Assembly: GCA_031292755.1 (NCBI GenBank)
Contig: JARLGM010000012.1
Coordinates: forward strand, 1-64,000
Length of the DNA: 64,000 nt
Origin: Candidatus Sulfopaludibacter sp.
GTDB taxonomy: Bacteria; Acidobacteriota; Terriglobia; Bryobacterales; Bryobacteraceae
Direction: 5' to 3'
A program made the position numbers and the translations under genes. Below, one piece after another: positions 1-8,426 of this stretch. Each line of letters opens with the position of its first letter. Position 1 is the stretch's first letter. The notes below the pieces were generated by a model that did no database searches, was not told the origin of the DNA, and saw nothing but the letters and a program-made list of their open reading frames with translations.

Positions 1-2
1 GC

Positions 3-1277
3 TTCGATCTGCCGGTGGCGCTCGGCATTCTGGGTGCGATGGGCGTGATTGAAAAGCTCGATCAGCACCTGGCGATCGGGGAGCTCTCGCTGGACGGCGC
101 CATTCGTCCGGTTCGCGGCGCTCTTTCGGTGGCCATCTGCGCGCGCGATCATGGCATCCCCAGGATCATCGTTCCCTTCGAGAATGCGGCGGAGGCGGCG
201 GTGGTGGAGGACGTTCAGGTTTACGGCCCGCGCTGCCTGGCGGAAGCGGTGGCCATGATCGCCCGCCCGGCCGATTTCGAACCGGCCGCGCCGCGCGCCA
301 ACGGGCATCCGGCGCAGGCGCCGGCCCAGTTGGATTTTCGCGACGTGCGCGGCCAGGGCACCGCCAAGCGGGCTCTGGAAGTTGCGGCCGCGGGCGCGCA
401 CAACGTCCTGATGGTTGGCCCTCCGGGGTCCGGCAAGACCATGCTCTCGAAACGATTCGCCGGCATTCTGCCGCCGCTGACGTTCGATGAGGCAATTGAG
501 ACCACCAAGATTCACAGCATCGCCGGCCTGTTGCGCGGCGGCGAAGGGCTCATGACGGAGCGTCCGTTCCGCGCCCCGCATCACACCATTTCCGACGCCG
601 GGCTGATCGGCGGAGGAACGGGCATGCCGCGCCCCGGCGAGGTCAGCCTGGCCCACAACGGCGTGCTGTTCCTGGACGAATTCCCGGAATTTCCCCGCGA
701 TGTGCTGGAACTGCTCCGGCAGCCGCTGGAGGACGGTTCGGTCACCATCGCGCGCGCCAACATGACGCTGCGCTTCCCCTCGACGCTGATTCTGGTAGCG
801 GCCCTGAATCCCTGCCGCTGCGGATTCCTGGGAGATGCCACCCGGGAATGCCGCTGCACGCCCGGACAGATTCAGCAGTACCTGGGCAAGATCAGCGGCC
901 CGCTGCTGGACCGCATAGACATCCACGTGGAGGTGCCGGCGGTGCCCTACCAGGAACTGCGCGGCCATACGACCAGCGAGTCCTCGGTCGAGATCCGTGC
1001 GCGCGTGGCGGCAGCCCGGGCCGTGCAGCAGGCCCGCGGGTATTACAATTCGCGCATCCCCGCCCGCGCCATCCGCAAAATCTGCGCGCTGGACGACGCC
1101 GGCGAACGGACCCTGGAGATGGCAGTCCGGCGGCTGGGTCTTTCGGCCCGGGCGCACGACCGGATCCTGAAGGTGGCCCGCACCATCGCGGACATTGGAG
1201 GATCGGAGGCCGTGCTGGCGAAGCACGTGGCGGAAGCGGTGCAATACCGCAGCATGGACCGGAATTACTGGAATTGA
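3..1277 (+). CDS. comM: YifB/ComM-family Mg-chelatase-like AAA+ ATPase (5' end outside window)
   Basis: This is the C-terminal part of a ComM/YifB AAA+ ATPase. ComM is a hexameric helicase that helps integrate transformed DNA by branch migration; many other bacteria carry the protein without a proven role. The frame is open from the first bases ([12 protein letters not shown], typical of the Lon-like N-terminal domain), so the start lies upstream. About 425 of the usual 500 or so residues are visible. The Walker A motif GPPGSGKTM is near nt 417-443, and the Walker B stretch VLFLDE is near nt 664. The cysteine cluster NPCRCGF...CRC follows, then the Mg-chelatase C-terminal helical domain ending in [10 protein letters not shown]. 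The next gene is convergent and starts its 3' end 30 bp downstream. The family assignment is firm; a role in DNA uptake here is inference. Confidence 0.95.
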   Translation, partial: FDLPVALGILGAMGVIEKLDQHLAIGELSLDGAIRPVRGALSVAICARDHGIPRIIVPFENAAEAAVVEDVQVYGPRCLAEAVAMIARPADFEPAAPRANGHPAQAPAQLDFRDVRGQGTAKRALEVAAAGAHNVLMVGPPGSGKTMLSKRFAGILPPLTFDEAIETTKIHSIAGLLRGGEGLMTERPFRAPHHTISDAGLIGGGTGMPRPGEVSLAHNGVLFLDEFPEFPRDVLELLRQPLEDGSVTIARANMTLRFPSTLILVAALNPCRCGFLGDATRECRCTPGQIQQYLGKISGPLLDRIDIHVEVPAVPYQELRGHTTSESSVEIRARVAAARAVQQARGYYNSRIPARAIRKICALDDAGERTLEMAVRRLGLSARAHDRILKVARTIADIGGSEAVLAKHVAEAVQYRSMDRNYWN

Positions 1278-1306
1278 GAAAGCCGGCTTCGGGTCCCGGC
1301 TGCGAC

Positions 1307-2974
1307 CTATCGCGCTTCGACCGGCGCGGGCATGTTGTCTTTGGTGAATCGCGGGACCATCTGCTCGCGATTGGCCACCTGCCACACGGCCGCCGCCACT
1401 TCCGCCGCGGCCTTCTTCACATCGTCCGGTATGATGCGCTCGTAGGTGTCGAGATTGGTGTGGTGGGTGAGGCTGTTGTATTCGATGGGGTCCTGCTGAA
1501 AGCCCACGCCCGGCAGTCCGGCATTGTTGAACGACGTGCTGTCCGTGCCGCCGGTGGCGCGGCTGCTGGTTGTATTGGCGCCGAAGAGGCCCCAGTCGGC
1601 GAACTGCGCCAGAACGGGGCGCAGGACGGCGGCGGCCTCGGGCGGTCCGAAGATACCCGCGCCGCGCAGCCGGCCCGTGCCCGTATCCACGTTGAAATAG
1701 CAATCCAATTTGGCGAACTCGGGTTTGGGATTCTCGAACGTGCCGAAGTGCTGCTTCACGTAAGCCAGCGATCCCAGCAGTCCTTCCTCTTCGCCGGACC
1801 ACAAGCCGACGCGGATGGTTCTCCTCGGTTTGAGTCCCATCTGCTGAATCAGGCGGGCTGCTTCCAACATGATGGAAGAGCCGATGGCGTTGTCGGTCGC
1901 GCCGGTTCCGCTGTGCCAGGAGTCCAGGTGCCCGCCCAGCATGACGATCTCATCGGCCTTGTCGCTGCCGGGAATTTCGCCCACTACGTTGTAGCTGGTT
2001 TTGCCCTCGGGATAGACGTGATTGGCGATGGTGAATTCCAGCCTCACGTCTTCGCCATCGGCCAGCAGGCGCTCGATACGGCCATAGTCGTCATTGCGCA
2101 GGATCACTGTGGGGATGGTCTTGGCGGGGTCGTAGGCGCGATGCTGCTGCGCCACGATGATGCCGTCGGCACGCGCGCCATCGTTGACGCGCACCAGGGC
2201 GCCGCCGGAAATCAGCATGGCATCCACGGCTTCCGCCACCTGGTTCGCCGTCAAGCGGTTCGGGTCCTGATTCCCGCGACCCCGGCCGCCTGCGCCGAAG
2301 CCGCCGCGTCCGCGTCCGCCGCCGGGATTGGCCGGATCGTACTGCGCCTTCACCTGCTCGTCGTCCCGGCGCTTCTGCGGAGGGTCGAAGTTGACGGGAA
2401 TCACCGCCGCTTTTCCGATCAACACCATCTTGCCGCCGATCTTGCCTTTGGTGGCGGCGACCCATTGATCCATCTCTTCTTTGGTGGGACCGAGCAGCGC
2501 GGGAGAGCCCCCACGCCCGCCGCGGCCTCCGCGAGCTGCCGCCGGGGCATCCGGATTCACTGGCGCAGGCGGCCCCTGCGGCAACTCCAGTTGAATCGCC
2601 GAACCGGCTGCCGTGCCGTTCGTGGAGGGAGTCCACGCCAGCACTTCGAACTTCAGATTTTCACGCACGGGTGCATCGATGAATCCGTAGGCGCGCTCGT
2701 TGGTCCAGCCGGGATGCCCGAAATCCCAAGCTTCCAGATGCGCGTTTTTCATGCCCCAAGAGGTCATCTCCGCCACCGCCCACTTGGCGGCTGCCTCGTG
2801 GTTCGGCGTGCCGGTGACGCGCGGGCCGTAACGATCGGTGAGCATATGCAGGGTGTGCAGGATCTGGGAATGCTCCATTTCTTCACTACGGAATTTCGCG
2901 GTGGCGGCCTCGTCAACCTTGTCCTGCGCCATCAGGAGACAGGCAACCGCGGTGGCAAGCAACAGCTTTTTCAT
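1307..2974 (-). CDS. Secreted M28-family zinc peptidase (carboxypeptidase Q-like)
   Basis: A 555-residue exported metallopeptidase of family M28. Residues 1-17 form a signal peptide (MKKLLLATAVACLLMAQ). The two-zinc site is complete: the His-x-Asp in GGHLDSW near residue 346, Asp in TDNAIG near 360, Glu-Glu in SGEEEG near 393, Asp in NVDTG near 427 and His in THHTN near 501. The stretch before the catalytic core would hold a protease-associated (PA) domain and carries two unusual Arg/Gly-rich loops (RGGRGGRGG and GGGRGRGGFGAGGRGRG). The start at 2974 is chosen because the signal peptide begins there; the frame is open 66 bases further up. No Shine-Dalgarno precedes it, but TATCCT lies 8 bases upstream, suggesting a leaderless transcript. 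Likely a periplasmic aminopeptidase or dipeptidase; the substrate cannot be told. Confidence 0.92.
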   Translation of the reverse strand: MKKLLLATAVACLLMAQDKVDEAATAKFRSEEMEHSQILHTLHMLTDRYGPRVTGTPNHEAAAKWAVAEMTSWGMKNAHLEAWDFGHPGWTNERAYGFIDAPVRENLKFEVLAWTPSTNGTAAGSAIQLELPQGPPAPVNPDAPAAARGGRGGRGGSPALLGPTKEEMDQWVAATKGKIGGKMVLIGKAAVIPVNFDPPQKRRDDEQVKAQYDPANPGGGRGRGGFGAGGRGRGNQDPNRLTANQVAEAVDAMLISGGALVRVNDGARADGIIVAQQHRAYDPAKTIPTVILRNDDYGRIERLLADGEDVRLEFTIANHVYPEGKTSYNVVGEIPGSDKADEIVMLGGHLDSWHSGTGATDNAIGSSIMLEAARLIQQMGLKPRRTIRVGLWSGEEEGLLGSLAYVKQHFGTFENPKPEFAKLDCYFNVDTGTGRLRGAGIFGPPEAAAVLRPVLAQFADWGLFGANTTSSRATGGTDSTSFNNAGLPGVGFQQDPIEYNSLTHHTNLDTYERIIPDDVKKAAAEVAAAVWQVANREQMVPRFTKDNMPAPVEAR

Positions 2975-2982
2975 ATCGGACC

Positions 2983-2988
2983 AGGATA
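2983..2988 (-). promoter_or_regulatory. Candidate -10 element for leaderless M28 peptidase transcript
   Basis: On the minus strand TATCCT lies 8 bases before the ATG at 2974, with no purine-rich ribosome binding site between them. That spacing would put the transcription start at or next to the start codon. This is inference from spacing and sequence only. Confidence 0.35.
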
Positions 2989-3021
2989 TCTCATCCCGCG
3001 GGGTGGCCGTTTCAATTAACA

Positions 3022-3027
3022 TATAAC
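3022..3027 (+). promoter_or_regulatory. Candidate -10 element for the winged-helix/TPR regulator
   Basis: TATAAC lies 5 bases before the GTG start at 3033, without a ribosome binding site. It points away from the M28 promoter element some 35 bp to the left, so this gap would hold two divergent leaderless promoters. Inference from spacing. Confidence 0.35.
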
Positions 3028-3032
3028 GACAA

Positions 3033-4856
3033 GTGGCCACCGGGGATCCAGTCCGCCTGCAACTCGAACGAATCCTTGCCAGCCCTCAGTTTGTGGCGGC
3101 GCAGCGCCGTTCCCGTTTGCTGCGCTTCCTGGTGGAGCATAGCCTGGCCGGTGAAGCGGACGATTTGAAAGAGTCCGTCATCGCCTGCGAGGTCTTCGAC
3201 CGCTCCGCCGGCCACGACCCCAAAGTCGATTCGCTGGTGCGCGTCGAGATGGGACGCCTGCGATCGCGACTGATCGAATACTACGCCGATGCCGGTAAGA
3301 ACGACGCCGTCCGCATTGAGATTCCGGTCGGCAGCTACGCTCCGGTCGTCACTTTCAGCGATATTGCTCCCGTCGCGCCGTCTCCGCAAAGGCATTCAGC
3401 CAGACCCCGTATCTGGGCCGTTGCGTACGCCCTGCTGCTGTGCGGTGTGGCTGCGGCCCTCAGTGCGTGGCTGTGGCGAAGCCACGACGCCGGACAGCCT
3501 TCCATCGCGGTATTGCCGTTTCTTAACTTCACCGGGGATCCGGACAAGGATTTCCTGGGGGACAGCATTACCGATGAACTCACGGGAACTCTGGCGGAGT
3601 CCGGAAACTTACGCGTCGTGGCCAGGACGTCGTCGTTTGTGTTCAAGGGCAGGAACGTGGATGTCCGCGAGATCGGGCGCGCGCTGCGGGCCAACTCCGT
3701 GCTGGAGGGAAGCATCAGCCGCAAGGCGGATCAACTGGGCATTGTGGCGCAATTGATTCGAACCGGGGACGGGTACCACCTCTGGTCGCAATCCTACGCC
3801 TTTCCGGCGGACGATCTGCAAAAGACGGAAGGCGAGATTGTCCGCTCGGTCGCCAAGGCCCTGCGAGCGAATCGATCCGGGTTTGTCGACGCCAGCCAGT
3901 TGATGGCCACGCGGAACTCCGAGGCTCACGACCTTTACCTGCGCGCCCGCTACACGTTCAATCGCGGAACCCTGGAAGGCACCCGGACCGGACTCAAGCT
4001 GGCGCGCGAGGCCATCGAGATAGACCCTGGGTACGCCTTGCCCTACTGGCTTGCGGCCAACGCGGAATACACGCTGAATTCGTACGGCGCGGCGTCCCCG
4101 AGCGCCGTCTGGGACCGTCCGATGAAAGAGTTGGAGGAGGCGCTCCGGCTGGACCCGCGCTTCGGGGACGCTCATGCCAGTCATGCGCTCGGCGTCTATT
4201 CCGTCTATCACGATTGGCCGCGAGCCGAAGAAGAGTTCCGGCTGGCAATTCGCCAGGGTTCTGTCACCGCTCCCAGCCTTTACGGGTGGGGTTTAACCAC
4301 CCGGGGGCGTTTCGGTGAGGCGCATCGCGAGTTAGCCGCGGCTATCGAGAAAGACCCGCTGGGACCGGGTCCGCGGCTGCACCGGCTGATCGTTTATTAT
4401 TTCGAAGGCAACCGGTCGCAGGCCGCCGCCGAATTGGAAAGCGTTCTGGAGCTGAACCCGGAAAACATCACGGCGCTGGTCCAGTTGGCTTTCGGCGATG
4501 CTCTGGTGAAAAACTGCGGGGCCGAACAGGCGGAACTCGCCAAGCTCAGGACGATCGGACCCCGGCTGGCGGCGACTCAGTTTATCGCGGCCAGCACCAG
4601 CATCACGTGCGGTCACCCGGCAGAGGCGCGCAGGATCCTGGCCGGGATGGAAGCGCCGGACTATCCCGGTCGCAGCTTCTTCCAAATGGCACTGCTGGAC
4701 CAGACTCTCGGCGACACCGGCCGCATGTTCGATCACTTGAAGAAGGCCGCGGACAACTTCGAGAATGCGGTTCTGTATCTCAAAGTGCATCCGATCTTTA
4801 AGCCATACCGCAGCGACCCCCGCTTTATCGCCTTAGTCGGCCAGCTCGGCCTCTAA
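3033..4856 (+). CDS. Membrane-anchored winged-helix regulator with TolB/FlgO-like domain and TPR repeats
   Basis: A 607-residue, one-component-style protein. Residues 1-110 match a winged-helix-like N-terminal module common in Acidobacteria (LERILASPQF, KESVIACEVFDR, DSLVRVEMGRLRSRL, GSYAPV). One transmembrane helix follows near 127-148. Next is a FlgO/TolB-N-like domain (SIAVLPFLNFTGDPDKDFLGD, about 155-275), then TPR-type helical pairs to the end. The order DNA-binding head, membrane anchor and periplasmic sensor tail resembles CadC-like regulators. The start is GTG at 3033. The gene diverges from the M28 peptidase with only 58 bp between starts, so control of that peptidase is possible but unproven. 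The target genes and signal are unknown. Confidence 0.85.
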   Translation: MATGDPVRLQLERILASPQFVAAQRRSRLLRFLVEHSLAGEADDLKESVIACEVFDRSAGHDPKVDSLVRVEMGRLRSRLIEYYADAGKNDAVRIEIPVGSYAPVVTFSDIAPVAPSPQRHSARPRIWAVAYALLLCGVAAALSAWLWRSHDAGQPSIAVLPFLNFTGDPDKDFLGDSITDELTGTLAESGNLRVVARTSSFVFKGRNVDVREIGRALRANSVLEGSISRKADQLGIVAQLIRTGDGYHLWSQSYAFPADDLQKTEGEIVRSVAKALRANRSGFVDASQLMATRNSEAHDLYLRARYTFNRGTLEGTRTGLKLAREAIEIDPGYALPYWLAANAEYTLNSYGAASPSAVWDRPMKELEEALRLDPRFGDAHASHALGVYSVYHDWPRAEEEFRLAIRQGSVTAPSLYGWGLTTRGRFGEAHRELAAAIEKDPLGPGPRLHRLIVYYFEGNRSQAAAELESVLELNPENITALVQLAFGDALVKNCGAEQAELAKLRTIGPRLAATQFIAASTSITCGHPAEARRILAGMEAPDYPGRSFFQMALLDQTLGDTGRMFDHLKKAADNFENAVLYLKVHPIFKPYRSDPRFIALVGQLGL

Positions 4857-4946
4857 CCGCCGGCCCTTTGTTTTCAAGGTGACATTGACGTTACTAACGG
4901 CATGAGACTGGTATCCCCGGCGGAGCCGGACCATACTGGCCGAGAA

Positions 4947-5594
4947 ATGACGCGCCTTCTGCTCCGTCTGCTGGCATTTCCGGCCTTCTGCGTTTGCGCT
5001 TCAGCCGCGACAGTCACGGTCTCTGGTGTGATGAACATTTTTTTCGGGACAGCGACGTTGTACTCGGGTGGAAACCCGGTGTCGCAGACCACGGGGGTTA
5101 CCGCCGAAACCGAGATTGGCTCCGAGATTCCCTCTGACGTACTCGGCACGGCCCTCACGGACCTCGGTCCTGGCATTGTGAGCCAAGTGCTGGCTGACCC
5201 AACGGTCACGAACGATTCACCGTTTCCGCCCTTCCCTGCCTTTGTTCTGGCGGCACTCCCTGGCCTGGAAAACGCCAACGGTCTGGGATCGGGCGTCCCC
5301 GGCTTGTCCCTTCCCGCCCTGTTGAACCTCCTGGAAACCCAAAGTACGCCTTTCGCGGTGGCATCCGATACGGGACCGGTTTATTTCCCGGACCCGTCGC
5401 TGATCTATACGTACGCGCAGGATTTCACCTTCCCTCAGTATCCGGGAACCACATACGAGGTGGATGTCAACGTGAATTTTTATCAGGACAACCTGCGGCT
5501 GGACGCCACGCCTGAGCCTTCATCGTTCGTGCTGGCCGGAAGTTTGCTCCTGGTTCTTCTATGCCAGGGCAGGAGTCAACGGAGGAAATTGTGA
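4947..5594 (+). CDS. PEP-CTERM sorting-domain protein
   Basis: A 215-residue exported protein. A signal peptide lies at residues 1-20 (MTRLLLRLLAFPAFCVCASA). The C-terminus is a PEP-CTERM tail: TPEPSS, a hydrophobic helix (FVLAGSLLLVLL) and basic residues RSQRRKL. Such tails are cut by an exosortase, and the protein is then displayed or released with exopolysaccharide. The start at 4947 is chosen for the signal peptide; the frame is open another 45 bases. The stop overlaps the GTG start of the next gene, so the two are coupled. The middle has no domain I recognise, but it resembles the next protein (shared DTG and FY/FERD-LRL stretches before the PEP motif). No exosortase is encoded in this window. 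Confidence 0.85.
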   Translation: MTRLLLRLLAFPAFCVCASAATVTVSGVMNIFFGTATLYSGGNPVSQTTGVTAETEIGSEIPSDVLGTALTDLGPGIVSQVLADPTVTNDSPFPPFPAFVLAALPGLENANGLGSGVPGLSLPALLNLLETQSTPFAVASDTGPVYFPDPSLIYTYAQDFTFPQYPGTTYEVDVNVNFYQDNLRLDATPEPSSFVLAGSLLLVLLCQGRSQRRKL

Positions 5595-6322
5595 TTCGAA
5601 TAGCGCTGCTTCTTTTCGCTTCCACGGCCTTGGCTTGGACGGCCCGGGCAGGCCAGTTCATCATCGACAGCTTCTCGACGGTCGGCATCTACTACGGCTC
5701 GGCGGAACTGTTTTCTCCGGCCGGCGTGCTGCTTTCCACCACGCAGGCAATAACCATGGAGGGGACCCCAGTGATCGACTTTTGCCCCGCCCCGCAAGCG
5801 GACCAGGTGGCTTGCGCGACGGCTGTGGGACAATCGGCTCTGCAGGGGATTCCCAACCCGCCGTTCGGCGACCCGGCACTCCCACCGGTATTCGCTGCCA
5901 ACTTTCTGAGTCAACTGCCCGCTTTTGTAAACACCATCAACGGAATCGGCAATGCGTCGCCGTCGGATTTCGTGAGTTACGATCCGAACAACACGCCCAC
6001 TCCCACGTCGGACCAACTGTACCGGAAGTTGACTGCCGGGGCCGGCAATTTTATCGTCACGTCAGACACCGGATTCGTGCCGTACTTCGGTCCGGCCGAT
6101 TTCGCGCTCGTCTGGCAGATCACTCTACCCGTACCGGTTGACGTCATTCTCACAGCGGGCGGGCAGCCGACCTGCTGCGCTACATCCGAAGTTGGTTCAT
6201 TCGCAGTGGAATTCTTCGAACGCGATCTTCGGTTGACGGAGGTCGCCGCGCCGGAGCCCGGCGGGACCGGTCTGGCGGGGATTGCGCTCCTGCTGGTATT
6301 GCTCGCGCGGCGCCGCGCTTGA
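5591..6322 (+). CDS. PEP-CTERM sorting-domain protein, distant paralogue of the preceding one
   Basis: A 243-residue exported protein. The start is GTG at 5591, preceded by GGAGGA and overlapping the previous stop (GTGA), which indicates translational coupling. Signal peptide IRIALLLFASTALAWTARA. The C-terminus reads AAPEPGG, then a hydrophobic helix (LAGIALLLVLLA) and RRRA, a PEP-CTERM tail. The body shares the layout of the upstream protein: an early FG/YGSAELFS segment, a TSDTG segment and an F-x-RDLRL stretch just before the tail. It also has a CC pair (PTCCAT) near residue 195. A duplication of one ancestral gene is likely. The function is unknown beyond expected surface display. Confidence 0.85.
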   Translation: MIRIALLLFASTALAWTARAGQFIIDSFSTVGIYYGSAELFSPAGVLLSTTQAITMEGTPVIDFCPAPQADQVACATAVGQSALQGIPNPPFGDPALPPVFAANFLSQLPAFVNTINGIGNASPSDFVSYDPNNTPTPTSDQLYRKLTAGAGNFIVTSDTGFVPYFGPADFALVWQITLPVPVDVILTAGGQPTCCATSEVGSFAVEFFERDLRLTEVAAPEPGGTGLAGIALLLVLLARRRA

Positions 6323-6401
6323 CGCCGGAAGCGCGGCGACCATTAGCTGCCGGTTGACGCGGGCGGGGAAACGGAAGATACTCTTTGTCGAAGGGGTCCA
6401 T

Positions 6402-7499
6402 ATGCTCTCTCCCCGCTCGTGGTTTTCCGCACTGTCGGTTTTGCTCTGGGTAGCTCTGCCGGTTGCCGGTCAATCCGTACTTTCGACCCGTGCCGGACTG
6501 ATCCACTATTTTGAAGGCGTGGTCGCGATTAACGGCGAGCCATTGCAGGAGCAGTTCGGCCGCTTCCCCGAAGTCGGCGAAGGCGCCGAACTCCGTACCG
6601 GCCAGGGACACGTCGAGGTGCTGCTTGGTCCCGGCGTGATCATGCGCGTAGCGGACGATAGCGCCGTCAAAATGCTCGCCACAAGCCTGGCGAACGTGCG
6701 TCTGCAACTGCTGGCCGGCTCCGCCATCGTGGAAGCGAAAGATGCCCTGCCGGGCAACTCCGTGACACTGTTGTACAAGGACTGGCAGGTGCGGATTCCC
6801 AGTCAGGGCGTGTACCGCATCGATGCCGATCCGGCGCAGCTTCGCATCTACAACGGCGAAGTGGAAGTGCGCGCCGGAGGGGGTACGCCGGTGACCGGCA
6901 AGGCTGGGCAGACGCTGCCCTTGGGGCCGGTCCTGATGCCGGACGAGACCCTGGGCGCTCCCGGCGACAGCTTCAATGAGTGGGCGTTCCAGCGAAGCGA
7001 AGCCATTGCCGCGGACAATGCCACGGCTTCGCAGATCGTCGACGATCCGGCGCTCTACCCGAACCTGATCGACGCCTCCGGGCTAGCCATGGCGGGCTAC
7101 ACCTATTTCCCGCCGATGGTCAACAATCCGTACCTGGGCTATGGCGGCATCTATAGCATTTATGGCCCGGGCGGGTACGCCGGTTATCTCGGAAGCTACG
7201 GAGTCTACGGTTACCCTTATGCGATGGGATCGGGGTACGGCCCGCGATCCCCCTATCCAGGAGTGCCCGGCAGGATCGGCTTACCGGGTGGGCCGAACCG
7301 CCTTCCCAGTGGCGGAGTGGGGGGATATCGTCCCGGCGGCTACACCGGTGTAGGCGGCAATCGCCCGGGCGGTTTGGGCGGATATGGCGCGGGAGGCTAC
7401 CATCCCGGCGCGGGATATTCGACGCGTCCGGGCCTGGGCGGCACCTCCATGCCGCATCCGGCGGGCGGAGGACCGGCCATACACGGCGGGCGTCACTGA
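6402..7499 (+). CDS. Secreted FecR-domain protein with Gly/Tyr/Pro-rich tail
   Basis: A 365-residue exported protein. A signal peptide (MLSPRSWFSALSVLLWVALPVAGQ) is preceded by AAGGGG at 6391. Residues 30-170 hold a FecR-like fold: a YFEGVVAINGE start, VGEGAELRTGQGHVEVLLGPG and repeated short beta segments ending in YNGEVEVRAGG. In classical FecR this domain is a periplasmic signal relay, but here there is no membrane helix and no sigma factor next door, so a surface role is as likely. The last 140 residues are low-complexity Gly, Tyr, Pro and Arg (YGGIYSIYGPGGYAGYLGSY and similar), suggesting a disordered or cell-wall-sticking tail. Its stop overlaps the convergent VWFA gene by 7 bp. Confidence 0.8.
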   Translation: MLSPRSWFSALSVLLWVALPVAGQSVLSTRAGLIHYFEGVVAINGEPLQEQFGRFPEVGEGAELRTGQGHVEVLLGPGVIMRVADDSAVKMLATSLANVRLQLLAGSAIVEAKDALPGNSVTLLYKDWQVRIPSQGVYRIDADPAQLRIYNGEVEVRAGGGTPVTGKAGQTLPLGPVLMPDETLGAPGDSFNEWAFQRSEAIAADNATASQIVDDPALYPNLIDASGLAMAGYTYFPPMVNNPYLGYGGIYSIYGPGGYAGYLGSYGVYGYPYAMGSGYGPRSPYPGVPGRIGLPGGPNRLPSGGVGGYRPGGYTGVGGNRPGGLGGYGAGGYHPGAGYSTRPGLGGTSMPHPAGGGPAIHGGRH

Positions 7500-8395
7500 G
7501 GCGCGTAGTAGCCGAGTCTCCAATGCGCCTTTAGCGGCGGCAATCCCGGCTGGGGATTGACGCGCACTTCCACGCGGCGGTATTTTCCATCCTTCTGCTG
7601 GTTGATCGGCTGGTAGGCCAGCACATATTGATTGCGCAGTTCGATTCCGATGCGCGTCGCCACGCCGGGCAGGTCGCCGGCCTCCGTGGCGGAGAAAGCG
7701 CGCCCTCCGGTCTGCTCGGCGATCTCGGCGAGGAGTCGCGGGCCGCTGACCTCCTCGTTGCTCAGGCCCAAACTGAGAGAGGGCTCGAACACACCCATGG
7801 CGTAGATCTGCACATCCGCCTCGCGCACCAGCTCCTGAATCTCTTTGGCGGTGTATTGACTGTGATTGTCCCCGCCATCGGAAACGATCAGAAGCGCTTT
7901 GCGCGGATTCCGGGAGCTCTTCATCTCACGCAGGCCCAGGTGAACGGCATCCAGCAGGGCGGTGAGGCCGCCGGGTTGGAGGAAGGCCAGCTTGAGATCG
8001 AGTTCCTCGGTGCGGGTAGTGAAGCCCTGGGCTACTTCCGCATCGTCGGCGAAGTCCACCAGGAACGCCTCATCGGGGGTGTTCATGGTTTTGAGAAACT
8101 GCGTTACGGCCTGGCGCGCGGTTTGGCGCTTGTCGCCCATGCTGCCGCTGCGGTCGTAAAGCAGGCCCACCGAGAGCGGCGTATCTTCACCGGAAAGGCT
8201 GGCGATTTTTTGCGCCACGCCGTCTTCCAGAATCTGGAAATCCTGCGGGCGCAAGCCGAGGATGAAACGGTTGGAATGGTCGGTGACGCTGACCGGGATG
8301 AGTACCAGGTCGGAGTCCGCCTTGAATTTAGGCAGATCCTGCCCGGTGAATACGACCGTACCCAGTAACAGAAACACGAGACAGCGGTGCGGCAC
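7493..8395 (-). CDS. Acidobacterial VWFA-domain protein
   Basis: A 300-residue exported protein of the acidobacterial VWFA-related family (TIGR03436 type). After the signal peptide (PHRCLVFLLLGTVVFTGQ) come the family's lead-in (LVLIPVSVTDHSNRFILGLRPQDFQILEDG) and a von Willebrand A domain. The MIDAS metal site is complete in outline: DRSGSMG for Asp-x-Ser-x-Ser, a Thr in GGLTALLDA, and SDGGDNHS for the later Asp. The start is set at GTG 8395 because GGAGCC precedes it; the frame is open to an ATG at 8428. VWFA domains bind protein partners through a metal ion. The partner here is unknown. Confidence 0.88.
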   Translation of the reverse strand: MPHRCLVFLLLGTVVFTGQDLPKFKADSDLVLIPVSVTDHSNRFILGLRPQDFQILEDGVAQKIASLSGEDTPLSVGLLYDRSGSMGDKRQTARQAVTQFLKTMNTPDEAFLVDFADDAEVAQGFTTRTEELDLKLAFLQPGGLTALLDAVHLGLREMKSSRNPRKALLIVSDGGDNHSQYTAKEIQELVREADVQIYAMGVFEPSLSLGLSNEEVSGPRLLAEIAEQTGGRAFSATEAGDLPGVATRIGIELRNQYVLAYQPINQQKDGKYRRVEVRVNPQPGLPPLKAHWRLGYYAPQ

Positions 8396-8426
8396 ATTGG
8401 CTCCTGCTGGATACAGTGTACCAGCC

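Noticed and set aside
848-3019. Long plus-strand open frame of 723 codons over the M28 peptidase
   Set aside because: It is antisense to a protein with full signal peptide and catalytic motifs; its own translation has no recognisable domain and reflects high GC.
7140-7499. Repetitive Gly/Tyr coding sequence as possible repeat element
   Set aside because: It is in frame within the FecR-domain gene and varies from unit to unit.
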